From an uncultured Christensenella sp. (GTDB lineage: Bacteria; Bacillota; Clostridia; Christensenellales; Borkfalkiaceae), in the NCBI GenBank assembly GCA_910585685.1, contig CAJUEO010000002.1, positions 1-64,000 on the forward strand: a stretch of 64,000 nucleotides of DNA. Direction: 5' to 3'. The notes below the pieces were generated by a model. The model was not told the origin of the DNA. It saw only the letters and a program-made list of their open reading frames with translations, and did no database searches. Below, piece by piece: positions 40,016-47,891 of this stretch; position 1 is the stretch's first letter; each line of letters opens with the position of its first letter. The position numbers and the translations under genes are program-made.

Positions 40016-40185
40016 TGTTTGGTATGGCTGCTGTTTTAACGGTTATTTATTTAATTGGTTTGGCGGTATTCAATCATTTCATAACGAAGGCGGAAAAAGA
40101 AGAAAAAGAGGCGGAAGCAAAAGACGAAAAAATAAAAGAATTGGAAGAAGCTTTGAAAAAACAAAATGACGACAATACAGAATAA
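40015..40185 (+). CDS. Small membrane protein with charged coiled-coil tail
   Basis: A 56-residue protein. One membrane helix (residues about 3-21) is followed by a strongly charged tail rich in Lys and Glu (K-A-E-K-E-E-K-E-A-E-A-K-D-E-K), likely a cytoplasmic coiled coil. I start at ATG 40015, coupled to the previous stop; the same frame is open further upstream to 39934 but overlaps the previous gene. The function is unknown. It is followed directly by a strong terminator. Confidence 0.65.
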   Translation: MFGMAAVLTVIYLIGLAVFNHFITKAEKEEKEAEAKDEKIKELEEALKKQNDDNTE

Positions 40186-40214
40186 AAAATGCCGAGACTT
40201 TATCTCGGCATTTT
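40186..40214 (+). terminator. Terminator of the small membrane protein operon
   Basis: A perfect 12-bp stem (AAAATGCCGAGA at 40186-40197 with 40203-40214) and loop CTTTA, 0 bases after the stop at 40185. Confidence 0.9.
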
Positions 40215-40219
40215 GATTG

Positions 40220-40294
40220 TGGTACTCCCGACGGGAATCGAACCCATAACTAACCCTTAGGAGGGGTTTATTATATCCATTTAACTACGGAAGC
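40220..40294 (-). tRNA. tRNA-Arg (anticodon CCU)
   Basis: The reverse strand gives acceptor stem GCTTCCG/CGGGAGT (with G-T pairs), anticodon stem AACCC/GGGTT around CTCCTAA (anticodon CCT), T arm GGGTTCGATTCCC and encoded CCA. It reads AGG codons. Confidence 0.93.
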
Positions 40295-40331
40295 AAAAGC
40301 CTTTTAAAAAAGGCGGTCAAATTATCATAAT

Positions 40332-40358
40332 AAAAGCGAGCGCAAAATCGCTCGCTTA
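40332..40358 (-). terminator. Terminator of rpsT
   Basis: A 9-bp stem (AAGCGAGCG at 40334-40342 with 40349-40357) followed on the reverse strand by TTTTATTA, 7 bases after the rpsT stop. Confidence 0.75.
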
Positions 40359-40364
40359 ATCTTT

Positions 40365-40628
40365 TTACGCCATTGCGTTAAGCTTTTTCGCAAGACCCGA
40401 CTTTTTATTGGCTGCGGTATTCTTTTTGAGAACGCCCTTGGATACTGCGCAGTCAATTGCAGAGCAGGTAGTGGGGAAAAGAGCCGTAGCAGCTTTCTTG
40501 TCTCCGCTTTCAACAACTGCGAGGAACTTTTTAATTTCGGTTCTGACTTCCGATTTAATAGCTTTGTTTCTTGCGGTCTTTTTAGCTGTTACAAGTACGC
40601 GCTTTTTAGCTGACTTTATATTAGGCAT
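40365..40628 (-). CDS. rpsT: 30S ribosomal protein S20
   Basis: An 87-residue, very basic, helical protein of the small subunit, with the family opening M-P-N-I-K-S-A-K-K-R and the central S-x-x-D-x-A-V-S-K-G-x-L-K-K-N-T-A-A-x-K-K-S pattern. The length is normal (about 85-90). AAGGAG lies 7 bases upstream of ATG 40628. tRNA-Arg follows it on the same strand after a terminator. Confidence 0.96.
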   Translation of the reverse strand: MPNIKSAKKRVLVTAKKTARNKAIKSEVRTEIKKFLAVVESGDKKAATALFPTTCSAIDCAVSKGVLKKNTAANKKSGLAKKLNAMA

Positions 40629-40764
40629 GTCCTATCTCCTTTGGATACGTTATAACTTTAATACTTTACATAGTCTATCACAAAAAATTCATCTTGTAAA
40701 CTGATTTTTGCGGCTTTTTTGATTTTTTTTAATATATTTTGCATTTAAAAAATATTTATATAAT

Positions 40765-41523
40765 GTGGAAGATTTTAAATCTATCAAAGCACCCACGGTG
40801 TGTTTTTTCGATAGCGGTATAGGCGGTTTAAATTTATTGAAGCAAAGCATTCAAAGATTTCCGCAGTTAAAATATTTATATTTTGCAGACAATTACAATG
40901 TGCCCTACGGCTCGTTTAGCCATAGCGAGCTTTTAAGGTGTGTTGACGGCATTTTTTCGTCCATGGCGCAATACAGTCCGTCCGCTGCGGTTATTGCCTG
41001 TAATACCGTTACAGCGCACTGTGCGAAGTTTCTCAGAGATAAGTTTTCCTTCCCGATAATAGGTATCCAGCCGGCTGTTAAGCCTGCGGTTGAGCTGTTT
41101 GGCGGATGTCACGTTTTTGCTACCCCTTCAACGGCGGAAAGCGAAAGCTTAAAGGAGCTTGTTTCGCGTTGTGGCGGAGATAAAACCGAGGTTGTGCCTT
41201 GTTCTCATTTAGCGTCGTATATAGAAAATAATATTTTTAATATCGATGACACAAAATTGCAAGAATTGTTGCCTGAAATTGTGCCGCAAGCGCTTGTGCT
41301 CGGTTGTACGCACTATATATTTGTAAAGTCGAAAATTCAAAAACGCTATGCTTGTCCCGTATTTGACGGAGTAAACGGAACAATTAATCATCTTGCCGAA
41401 GTTTTAGGGATTTTTGACCACTTTTCAGACAATTTATGTCAATTAAGCGAAAACGTTGAATTTATTGGTGGGGACGAGGGGAAAAACCGTGCTGTTTTGC
41501 AATATATTTTGTCGCAGCCGTAA
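40765..41523 (+). CDS. murI: Glutamate racemase
   Basis: A 252-residue enzyme making D-glutamate for peptidoglycan. F-F-D-S-G-I-G-G-L-N-L with the catalytic Asp region, Y-F-A-D-N-Y-N-V-P-Y-G, A-C-N-T-V-T-A (first Cys) and L-V-L-G-C-T-H-Y (second Cys) are all in place. The start is uncertain. GTG 40765 overlaps a TATAAT box (40759-40764) and has no Shine-Dalgarno sequence. GTG 40798 (giving M-C-F-F-D-S-G) is the usual family start point but also lacks one. It lies just before the dcw cluster, a fitting position for wall precursor supply. Confidence 0.9.
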   Translation: MEDFKSIKAPTVCFFDSGIGGLNLLKQSIQRFPQLKYLYFADNYNVPYGSFSHSELLRCVDGIFSSMAQYSPSAAVIACNTVTAHCAKFLRDKFSFPIIGIQPAVKPAVELFGGCHVFATPSTAESESLKELVSRCGGDKTEVVPCSHLASYIENNIFNIDDTKLQELLPEIVPQALVLGCTHYIFVKSKIQKRYACPVFDGVNGTINHLAEVLGIFDHFSDNLCQLSENVEFIGGDEGKNRAVLQYILSQP

Positions 41524-41567
41524 AAAGTGTGGGGAAATTTTTCCCAAAAAATCCCTACTTTTTCCTT

Positions 41568-41627
41568 AAAAAGGGTTGACAATGGACGAAAAGGGTGGTA
41601 TAGTGTATATATCAAGCTAAAAAGGGT
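41568..41627 (+). promoter_or_regulatory. mraZ promoter with three A4G3T boxes (MraZ-type operator)
   Basis: The promoter is TTGACA (41576-41581), N17, TATAGT (41599-41604). AAAAGGGT occurs three times, with the G3 starting at 41573, 41593 and 41624. The 20- and 31-base spacing keeps the copies on about the same helix face. MraZ proteins bind short repeated G-rich boxes before mraZ, so this is the probable autorepression site. The third box also sits at the ribosome binding position. A hairpin (GGGAAA 41532-41537 with TTTCCC 41540-41545) lies upstream. Confidence 0.65.
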
Positions 41628-41632
41628 GTTTT

Positions 41633-42061
41633 ATGGTATATCTGACAGGTGAATATTTTCATCAAATGGATACTAAAAACAGAATAAGAATACCCAACAA
41701 GTTGAAGGGGGAGGAAAACAAACTTCGTTTCGCTAAGGGACCCAATAATTGTATCTACGTTTATTACGAAGAGGCGTTTCAGGATTTGATAAGAAAAATT
41801 CAGGAAAACACTAAACAAGGGGACGAAAAACAGCGCAAGGCAACAAGAGTTTTCGAGAAATCGGTTTATGTTGTAGACGGAGACGGACAGGGAAGAATGA
41901 TACTTCCGCCAAACCTTAAAATTCACGCTAAAATTGACAGAGAAATTGTCATATGCGGCGCGGGTTCGCACATTGAAATCTGGGCAAAGGAAGTTTACGA
42001 CGAGTACTTCTCTGACGAGGACGAAAACTTCGACGAGTTGTTTGGAACGCTCGGTATCTAA
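41633..42061 (+). CDS. mraZ: Transcriptional regulator MraZ
   Basis: A 142-residue protein with two AbrB/MraZ-type half domains. The first opens Y-F-H-Q-M-D-T-K-N-R-I-R-I-P, and the second carries V-V-D-G-D-G-Q-G-R-M-I-L-P-P, the characteristic swapped DxxGR pattern. It assembles as a ring and represses the dcw operon. ATG 41633 has only weak ribosome site sequence (AAGGGTG), shared with the last operator-like box. It is the first gene of the cluster; rsmH starts 2 bases after its stop. Confidence 0.95.
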   Translation: MVYLTGEYFHQMDTKNRIRIPNKLKGEENKLRFAKGPNNCIYVYYEEAFQDLIRKIQENTKQGDEKQRKATRVFEKSVYVVDGDGQGRMILPPNLKIHAKIDREIVICGAGSHIEIWAKEVYDEYFSDEDENFDELFGTLGI

Positions 42062-42063
42062 AA

Positions 42064-43002
42064 ATGAACTTTTCACATATTCCCGTTATGCTTGAAGAGT
42101 GTATCGAGGGCTTGAATTTAAAAGACAACGGAATTTATTTTGACGGAACGATAGGCGGCGGCGGACATTCTTACGAGATTTTAAAAAGAACGGCGCCGAA
42201 CGGCAGACTTATAGCAACCGACCTTGACGACGACGCGATAAACGCCGCAAACGAAAGACTTAAAGAGTTTGATAAAAGATTTAAAATTTATAAATCCAAT
42301 TACAAGGACTTTGAGGAAGTGCTCAAAGCCGAGCAAATAGAGAGCCTTGACGGTGCAATTCTCGACTTCGGAGTGTCAAGCTATCAGCTTGACAATGCGG
42401 ACAGAGGGTTTTCGTATATGAAGCCCGATGCGCCTTTAGATATGAGAATGAACATAAGTCAGGACTTTGACGCACAAACCTTGATAAACGAATATTCCCA
42501 GAAAGAAATTGCCGATATATTGAAGCGGTACGGGGAAGAAAAATTTGCATCTACAATTGCCGCAAACATTGTTAAAGCGAGAACCCGAGAAGCAATAACA
42601 ACCTGCGGTAAGCTTGTAAAAATAATCGAAGAAAGCATACCTAAAAAATTTCAACAGAACGGTCCTTGTGCAAGAAAAAGCTTTCAGGCAATAAGAATTG
42701 CGGTAAACGAGGAACTTGCAGGGCTTTACGAATGTGTTGTAGGGCTTGCAAAAAGGCTTAAAAAGGGCGGAAGGTTGGTTATATTGACGTTCCATTCCCT
42801 TGAAGACAGAATTGTAAAGCAAGCGTTCAAGTATCTTGAAACCGACTGCATATGCGATAAAAATATACCCGTGTGCGTATGCGGAAAGAAGCAAGAGATT
42901 GAGATTATAACCAAAAAACCGATAGTTGCAAGCTTAAATGAGATGGCTATTAACTCGCGTTCTAAATGTGCAAAACTCAGAATAGCGGAAAAAATAATTT
43001 AA
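42064..43002 (+). CDS. rsmH: 16S rRNA (cytosine(1402)-N4)-methyltransferase
   Basis: A 312-residue SAM-dependent methyltransferase (MraW). H-I-P-V-M-L-E-E-C opens the protein. Y-F-D-G-T-I-G-G-G-G-H-S is the SAM site, and A-I-L-D-F-G-V-S-S-Y-Q-L-D, R-G-F-S-Y and L-T-F-H-S-L-E-D-R are the family blocks. It modifies the P-site region of 16S rRNA. A cysteine-rich loop (C-I-C-D-K-N-I-P-V-C-V-C) near residue 263 is a common feature of Firmicutes members. Second gene of the dcw operon. Confidence 0.96.
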   Translation: MNFSHIPVMLEECIEGLNLKDNGIYFDGTIGGGGHSYEILKRTAPNGRLIATDLDDDAINAANERLKEFDKRFKIYKSNYKDFEEVLKAEQIESLDGAILDFGVSSYQLDNADRGFSYMKPDAPLDMRMNISQDFDAQTLINEYSQKEIADILKRYGEEKFASTIAANIVKARTREAITTCGKLVKIIEESIPKKFQQNGPCARKSFQAIRIAVNEELAGLYECVVGLAKRLKKGGRLVILTFHSLEDRIVKQAFKYLETDCICDKNIPVCVCGKKQEIEIITKKPIVASLNEMAINSRSKCAKLRIAEKII

Positions 43003-43030
43003 TTTTAAAAATGCGGTAGGGAGAAAAATT

Positions 43031-43735
43031 ATGGCAGTCGCAATTTTAGAAAAAAGAACAGAAAATTTAGAAAAAATAGAAAGCTCGGAAAACGTTCAGT
43101 TCAGGAACGGTTATGTTGCGCGCGAAATTTCCGATGAGCAGCATAACGCGCAGATAGGCGCAACGTATGCCAAATTGATTAATCCCAATGCCGGAATAGA
43201 CGAAATTCTCGGCAGAACTCAAGCTATGCACGTTGAAGATAAAGAGGTTGAGTCGGACGGGCTGTATCTTGTTGAAAACGCTCGTGCGGACGCTGAAATT
43301 TTCCGTGCAGACAGCCCGATAAACCGTAGGGTAGTTGACGTTCAACCCGTTTATGCCGAGCAGACGGAAGAAGAGGAGGACGAAGAGCTTCGTCCCACTC
43401 CGACGACTATGCAATATAAAACTTACGGCATTGCTTCTGCTTCGGAAGAGGGAAAAATAAATACGCGTTCTACCTCCGAAAAGAGCAAAATTTTTTCCAA
43501 AAAGGAAAAAATTGCTATCGCTGTTGTTATAAGCGTAATAGTTGCGATGTTTGTTTTAATCATCGTTAACTCGGCTATATTGTCGGGTATAAGCTCGGAT
43601 ATGAGTTCGCTTCAAAGTTCGCTTACCGATATAAAAGCATCATATGCAAGCGTCAGCGACGAAGTGAACGACTACTTGGCAAATGCGGTAAAAAATGCCG
43701 AACAGTTTGCAATTTTAAGCGGATTAATAAAATAA
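43031..43735 (+). CDS. FtsL/DivIC-like division protein with long cytoplasmic tail
   Basis: A 234-residue bitopic protein in the usual ftsL position. Residues 1-155 are acidic and probably disordered (T-E-E-E-E-D-E-E-L), a K-I-F-S-K-K-E-K stop-transfer patch follows, and one membrane helix spans about 160-182. The remaining roughly 50 residues look like a coiled coil (S-D-M-S-S-L-Q-S-S-L-T-D-I-K) outside the cell. FtsL normally has only 30-60 cytoplasmic residues. The call rests on position and topology, since FtsL is poorly conserved. AGGGAGA lies 6 bases before ATG 43031. Confidence 0.6.
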   Translation: MAVAILEKRTENLEKIESSENVQFRNGYVAREISDEQHNAQIGATYAKLINPNAGIDEILGRTQAMHVEDKEVESDGLYLVENARADAEIFRADSPINRRVVDVQPVYAEQTEEEEDEELRPTPTTMQYKTYGIASASEEGKINTRSTSEKSKIFSKKEKIAIAVVISVIVAMFVLIIVNSAILSGISSDMSSLQSSLTDIKASYASVSDEVNDYLANAVKNAEQFAILSGLIK

Positions 43736-43810
43736 AAATTTATGGGGGTTTAAACCATAAACAAGTTTAATAAATCTGGATTTTCCATAACGGTTTTACA
43801 AAAGAGGTTA

Positions 43811-45505
43811 TTGTCAGTCGGTCTGGCAATAGCCTTTATTTTTTGTCTGATTTTGGGCAGAATGTTTTTCGTGCAGGTGGTTTGGGGGGATAAACTTACT
43901 CTTAAAGCCTTCGACCAATGGAACCGAGAAATTCCCATTATTGCAGGCAGGGGCATAATTTCCGACAGAAACGGCGTTGTAATTGCAGGCAACCGAACAA
44001 CCTACAGTGTGTTTTTACGACCTCGCGCCGTAATTAACAAAGAATATACCGCTACGGTTTTAAGCGGCATTTTCGGGCGCGACCCATCTGAATTAATTAA
44101 AAAAATCGAAGATGTAAAGGTGTCTGAAATAACCGTTGCCCGTCAAGTCGAGAGGGAAAGCGTTGAAAAATTAATTTCCTATGACTTACCCGGCGTATAT
44201 TATTCTCGCGACAACACGCGAAGCTATACATATAACGACGCGCTTTGTCAGGTTCTCGGTTTCACCGCAAACGACGGAACGGGGCTATCGGGCATTGAAA
44301 AGTTTTACGACAATGTTCTCGGCGGCGTAAACGGGGAAATTACTTACACTACGGATATAGTCGGTATTGAAACCGAAAATTCCGTCGCGGTATATCACGA
44401 AGCAAAGGACGGGGATGAAATAAGGCTGACAATAGATATGGATATCCAGCTTGCCGCAGAGGACGCAATGAAGAGCGTCTATCATTCAAGCAAAGCTAAA
44501 AAGGTTTCGTGTATAGTATTAAATCCGCAAAATTTCGATATTCTCGCGCTCGTCAATTATCCGTCATACGATTTAAACAACGTACCGCGTGACGATCAGG
44601 AACTTCTAAACAGTTATTCGAGAAATTCGGTAGTCAGCGATATTTATGAGCCGGGTTCGACTTTCAAGGTTGTGACGGCAGCCGCAGATATCGAGGAATA
44701 TTTGAAGGGCAATTCCAAAGCGTTTTCCACATCTTACGTCTTTAACGGCAGCAGAACGAGAACTGTCGACGGTACAAAGATAAAATGCTGGTCTGACCAT
44801 TCAAACGGCAAACATTCAAATCAAACGCTTGCCGAAGCGCTCAACAATAGCTGCAACCCCTGTTTTACGGATATGGCGCTTTCGCTCGGCAGCGAAACGT
44901 TTTACAACTATCTTAACGCCTTCGGCTTCGGCAATGTAACGGGGCTTGATTTCAACGGTGAAGCTTTGGGTATGCTTGTGCCTCAAACCGCTGTCAGGGA
45001 TTGCGATTTGGCGCGCATAGGATTTGGACAGACAATTGCGGTTACGGGTATTCAACTTGCGTGTGCCATAGCGGCGGCGGTAAACGGCGGAAATTACTAT
45101 GTTCCGCATCTTTTAAAATCAATTGTCACGTCGGACGGCAACACCGTCAACGAAGTTGCACCCGTTCTCAAAAATAAGGTTATAAGCGAAAAAGCTTCTT
45201 CGATTCTTGCTCAAATGCTTGAGGGCGTTGTAACCGAGGGCAGCGGTAAAAAAGCTTATATAGAAGGCTACAGGGTAGGCGGTAAGACGGGTACAGCTCA
45301 AAAATACGAGGACGGACACGTTGCTCAAGGCAAATACGTTTCCTCGTTTTGCGGATTTTTCCCTGCAAATAACCCTGAATATCTTGCGCTAATCATAGTT
45401 GACGAACCGCAGGGAACGTATTACGGTAGCTCTGTTGCCGCGCCCGTTGCTGCGGAAATTTTTAAAGACATAATTCAAATAAAAAATATACAACGGTATG
45501 AATAA
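43811..45505 (+). CDS. ftsI: Penicillin-binding protein, FtsI/SpoVD family
   Basis: A septal transpeptidase of at least 564 residues. An N-terminal membrane helix precedes the dimerisation domain, and the transpeptidase domain has S-T-F-K (in E-P-G-S-T-F-K), an S-C-N triad in N-N-S-C-N-P-C and K-T-G-T (in G-G-K-T-G-T-A). There is no C-terminal PASTA domain. The start is unclear. The reported TTG 43811 opens directly at the membrane helix with a ribosome site only 3 bases away. The frame is open back to a TAA at 43751, with an ATA at 43757 preceded by GGGGG 8 bases upstream, which would add 18 residues including K-R before the helix. It overlaps murE by one base. Confidence 0.9.
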   Translation: MSVGLAIAFIFCLILGRMFFVQVVWGDKLTLKAFDQWNREIPIIAGRGIISDRNGVVIAGNRTTYSVFLRPRAVINKEYTATVLSGIFGRDPSELIKKIEDVKVSEITVARQVERESVEKLISYDLPGVYYSRDNTRSYTYNDALCQVLGFTANDGTGLSGIEKFYDNVLGGVNGEITYTTDIVGIETENSVAVYHEAKDGDEIRLTIDMDIQLAAEDAMKSVYHSSKAKKVSCIVLNPQNFDILALVNYPSYDLNNVPRDDQELLNSYSRNSVVSDIYEPGSTFKVVTAAADIEEYLKGNSKAFSTSYVFNGSRTRTVDGTKIKCWSDHSNGKHSNQTLAEALNNSCNPCFTDMALSLGSETFYNYLNAFGFGNVTGLDFNGEALGMLVPQTAVRDCDLARIGFGQTIAVTGIQLACAIAAAVNGGNYYVPHLLKSIVTSDGNTVNEVAPVLKNKVISEKASSILAQMLEGVVTEGSGKKAYIEGYRVGGKTGTAQKYEDGHVAQGKYVSSFCGFFPANNPEYLALIIVDEPQGTYYGSSVAAPVAAEIFKDIIQIKNIQRYE

Positions 45506-46947
45506 TGAAATTGAGAGAAATTCTTGAATATTTACAAGTGAATGAAATTATAGGTGAAACAGATATAGAAATAAAGGGTCTTTGCACGGACAGCTCGCGT
45601 GTACAAAGCGGAGATTTGTTTTTTTGTTATAAAGGCAGAAACGTAGATTCTCATCAAAAGATTGACGAGGTTGTCTCCGGCGGCGCCGTTGCCGTTATAA
45701 CCGAAAAAAAGCTCGATTGCAATATTACGCAAATTATCGTTGACGACGGGAGGGCGCAAATTGCGCGCGCGGCAAGGGCGTTTTACGGGTTCGCGGATAA
45801 AAAACTTAAAATTGTGGGGGTAACGGGAACTAACGGAAAGACAACAACTACATATATGCTTGCAAGCATTTTCAAAGCCAACGGCAACAGTGTGGGCACT
45901 ATCGGCACTTTGGGTATAAGTTACGGGGATACTTTTATTTCTCCTGAGCTTACTACTCCCGATCCCGTATATCTTCATTCAATCTTTGCCGATATGCTTA
46001 AAAGCGGCGTAGAGTACGTCTTTATGGAAGTTTCTGCACACGCTCTACATTTCGATAAAATATACGGCATAAATTTCGAAGTCGGCATTTTGACTAACTG
46101 TACGCAGGACCACCTTGATTTCTTTAACACTATGCACGACTACGCCGAGTGTAAAAAGCTGTTATTTAAAGACGGGCGCTGTAAGCACGCCGTAATTAAT
46201 TCCGATGATAGTTTGGGTATAGAACTATTATCTTCGTTAAAAGGCACTCTGAGTTACGGCTTAAAAAATCCTGCCGACGTGTTTGCTGTGGATATTACCG
46301 ACGGAGTTGACGGCACTACTTTTGTATTAAATCTTGCTGACGAGCTGTATGAAATAAAGCTGTCGTTGCCGGCTTTGCACAACGTTTATAATGCAATGGC
46401 AGCAGCGGCTTGCGCTAAAATACTCGGCATAAAAACTTATGTAATTGCAACCGGTCTTAAAAATTTAAAGAGCGTATCCGGTAGGTTGGAAAAAGTTGCA
46501 AACTATAACGGCGCGGATATATTCGTAGATTTTGCGCATACCCCCGACGGACTTGAAAAATCCTTGCGTTCCTTAAAAAATCTTTGCAAAGGCAGGTTAT
46601 ACTGTCTTTTCGGTTGCGGCGGTAACCGCGATAAAATAAAGCGCCCCATAATGGGTGAAATTGCAGCAACGTGCGCGGATTTTTGTATTGTAACTTCAGA
46701 CAATCCCAGATTCGAGGACCCGTACGATATTATTTCCGATATCGAAGTAGGTATAAAAAAGACGGGTAAAAAATATGTTACGGTAACCGAGCGCGAAATT
46801 GCCACCGAGTATGCGATGCGTCTGCTTGAAAAAGGAGACATTTTACTTGTTGCGGGCAAAGGTGGAGAGGACTATCAGGAAATAATGGGTATAAAACACA
46901 GCTACAACGACAATACAGTAATAAAAAATATCATCGGTAATAAATGA
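45505..46947 (+). CDS. murE: UDP-MurNAc-tripeptide synthetase MurE
   Basis: A 480-residue Mur ligase that adds the third amino acid to UDP-MurNAc-Ala-Glu. The ATP site is V-T-G-T-N-G-K-T-T-T-T. Y-V-F-M-E-V-S-A-H-A-L is a family block, and V-D-F-A-H-T-P-D-G-L-E-K and F-G-C-G-G-N-R-D-K-I-K-R-P mark the C-terminal domain. The motif D-N-P-R near residue 396 is the one associated with meso-diaminopimelate as substrate, so an A2pm-type wall is likely. It overlaps ftsI (TAATG) and mraY (ATGA), so translation is tightly coupled. Confidence 0.95.
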   Translation: MKLREILEYLQVNEIIGETDIEIKGLCTDSSRVQSGDLFFCYKGRNVDSHQKIDEVVSGGAVAVITEKKLDCNITQIIVDDGRAQIARAARAFYGFADKKLKIVGVTGTNGKTTTTYMLASIFKANGNSVGTIGTLGISYGDTFISPELTTPDPVYLHSIFADMLKSGVEYVFMEVSAHALHFDKIYGINFEVGILTNCTQDHLDFFNTMHDYAECKKLLFKDGRCKHAVINSDDSLGIELLSSLKGTLSYGLKNPADVFAVDITDGVDGTTFVLNLADELYEIKLSLPALHNVYNAMAAAACAKILGIKTYVIATGLKNLKSVSGRLEKVANYNGADIFVDFAHTPDGLEKSLRSLKNLCKGRLYCLFGCGGNRDKIKRPIMGEIAATCADFCIVTSDNPRFEDPYDIISDIEVGIKKTGKKYVTVTEREIATEYAMRLLEKGDILLVAGKGGEDYQEIMGIKHSYNDNTVIKNIIGNK

Positions 46948-47885
46948 AACAAATTTTTATAGGGCTATTCAGTTCGTTTTGCGCGGCGGCGGTATTAATT
47001 TTAATTTTGCTGCCGCTGCTTCGCAGGCTCAAAGCCGGACAATATATTTTGGGATATGTCAAAGAACATATGAGTAAAGGCGGCACGCCTACAATGGGTG
47101 GACTTGCCTTTATTTGTGCGATTATAATTGTGGGAATGTGCCTTCTCGGGTTTGACCGAGGGGAGGTAAATTTAACTTTGACTATAACCGCAAGCTTTAT
47201 GCTTGTGGGCTTTCTCGACGACTTTTTAAAGATATATCACAAAGAAAACGAGGGGCTGAAACCATATCAAAAGATAATATTTCAAACGGCAATTTCGCTT
47301 ATTGCCGCGCTGTACTGTTATTTTAACGGTCTGACGGTATTGAATATTCCGTTTTGGGGCAGAGCGGTGGATATAGGCTGGGGAATAATTCCGCTTGTTA
47401 TATTTGTTTTTGCCGCAACTGTAAACTGCGTTAATTTAACCGACGGGCTTGACGGTCTTGCCGGCGGTACAAGCTGTGCTTATTTAATTATTCTCGGCAT
47501 AATGCTTGCTATAAACAGCACCTCTTACGCGGTTCTTTGTTTTATAGGACTGGGCGCGGTAGCGGCGTTTTTGATTTTCAACACCAACAAAGCCGCGGTT
47601 TTTATGGGTGATACGGGGTCGCTTTCTTTGGGCGGTTTTATAGCTTGTCTATCTGTTTTTTCGGGAAATACTCTATATATTCCAATCATCGGAATAATGT
47701 TCGTAATTTCGGGAATATCCGTCATTGTACAAGTCATATATTATAAACGGACAAGGAAGCGAGTGTTTCTTATGGCGCCCATACATCATCATTTTCAGAT
47801 GAAAGGGTATTCGGAATGTAAAATTTCCTATGCGTATTTTGCGCTCACTTGCCTTGTCGGAATATTCTGTTTGATTTTTTGGTGA
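46944..47885 (+). CDS. mraY: Phospho-MurNAc-pentapeptide transferase MraY
   Basis: A 313-residue membrane enzyme that makes lipid I from UDP-MurNAc-pentapeptide and undecaprenyl phosphate. About ten hydrophobic segments. K-G-G-T-P-T-M-G-G opens the cytoplasmic face, G-F-L-D-D-F-L-K has the DD motif, N-L-T-D-G-L-D-G-L-A-G-G the second Asp-rich motif, and P-I-H-H-H-F-Q-M-K-G the terminal His block. murF, whose product comes just before it in the pathway and which often precedes mraY, is not in the cluster. Confidence 0.96.
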   Translation: MKQIFIGLFSSFCAAAVLILILLPLLRRLKAGQYILGYVKEHMSKGGTPTMGGLAFICAIIIVGMCLLGFDRGEVNLTLTITASFMLVGFLDDFLKIYHKENEGLKPYQKIIFQTAISLIAALYCYFNGLTVLNIPFWGRAVDIGWGIIPLVIFVFAATVNCVNLTDGLDGLAGGTSCAYLIILGIMLAINSTSYAVLCFIGLGAVAAFLIFNTNKAAVFMGDTGSLSLGGFIACLSVFSGNTLYIPIIGIMFVISGISVIVQVIYYKRTRKRVFLMAPIHHHFQMKGYSECKISYAYFALTCLVGIFCLIFW

Positions 47886-47891
47886 GGTAAA

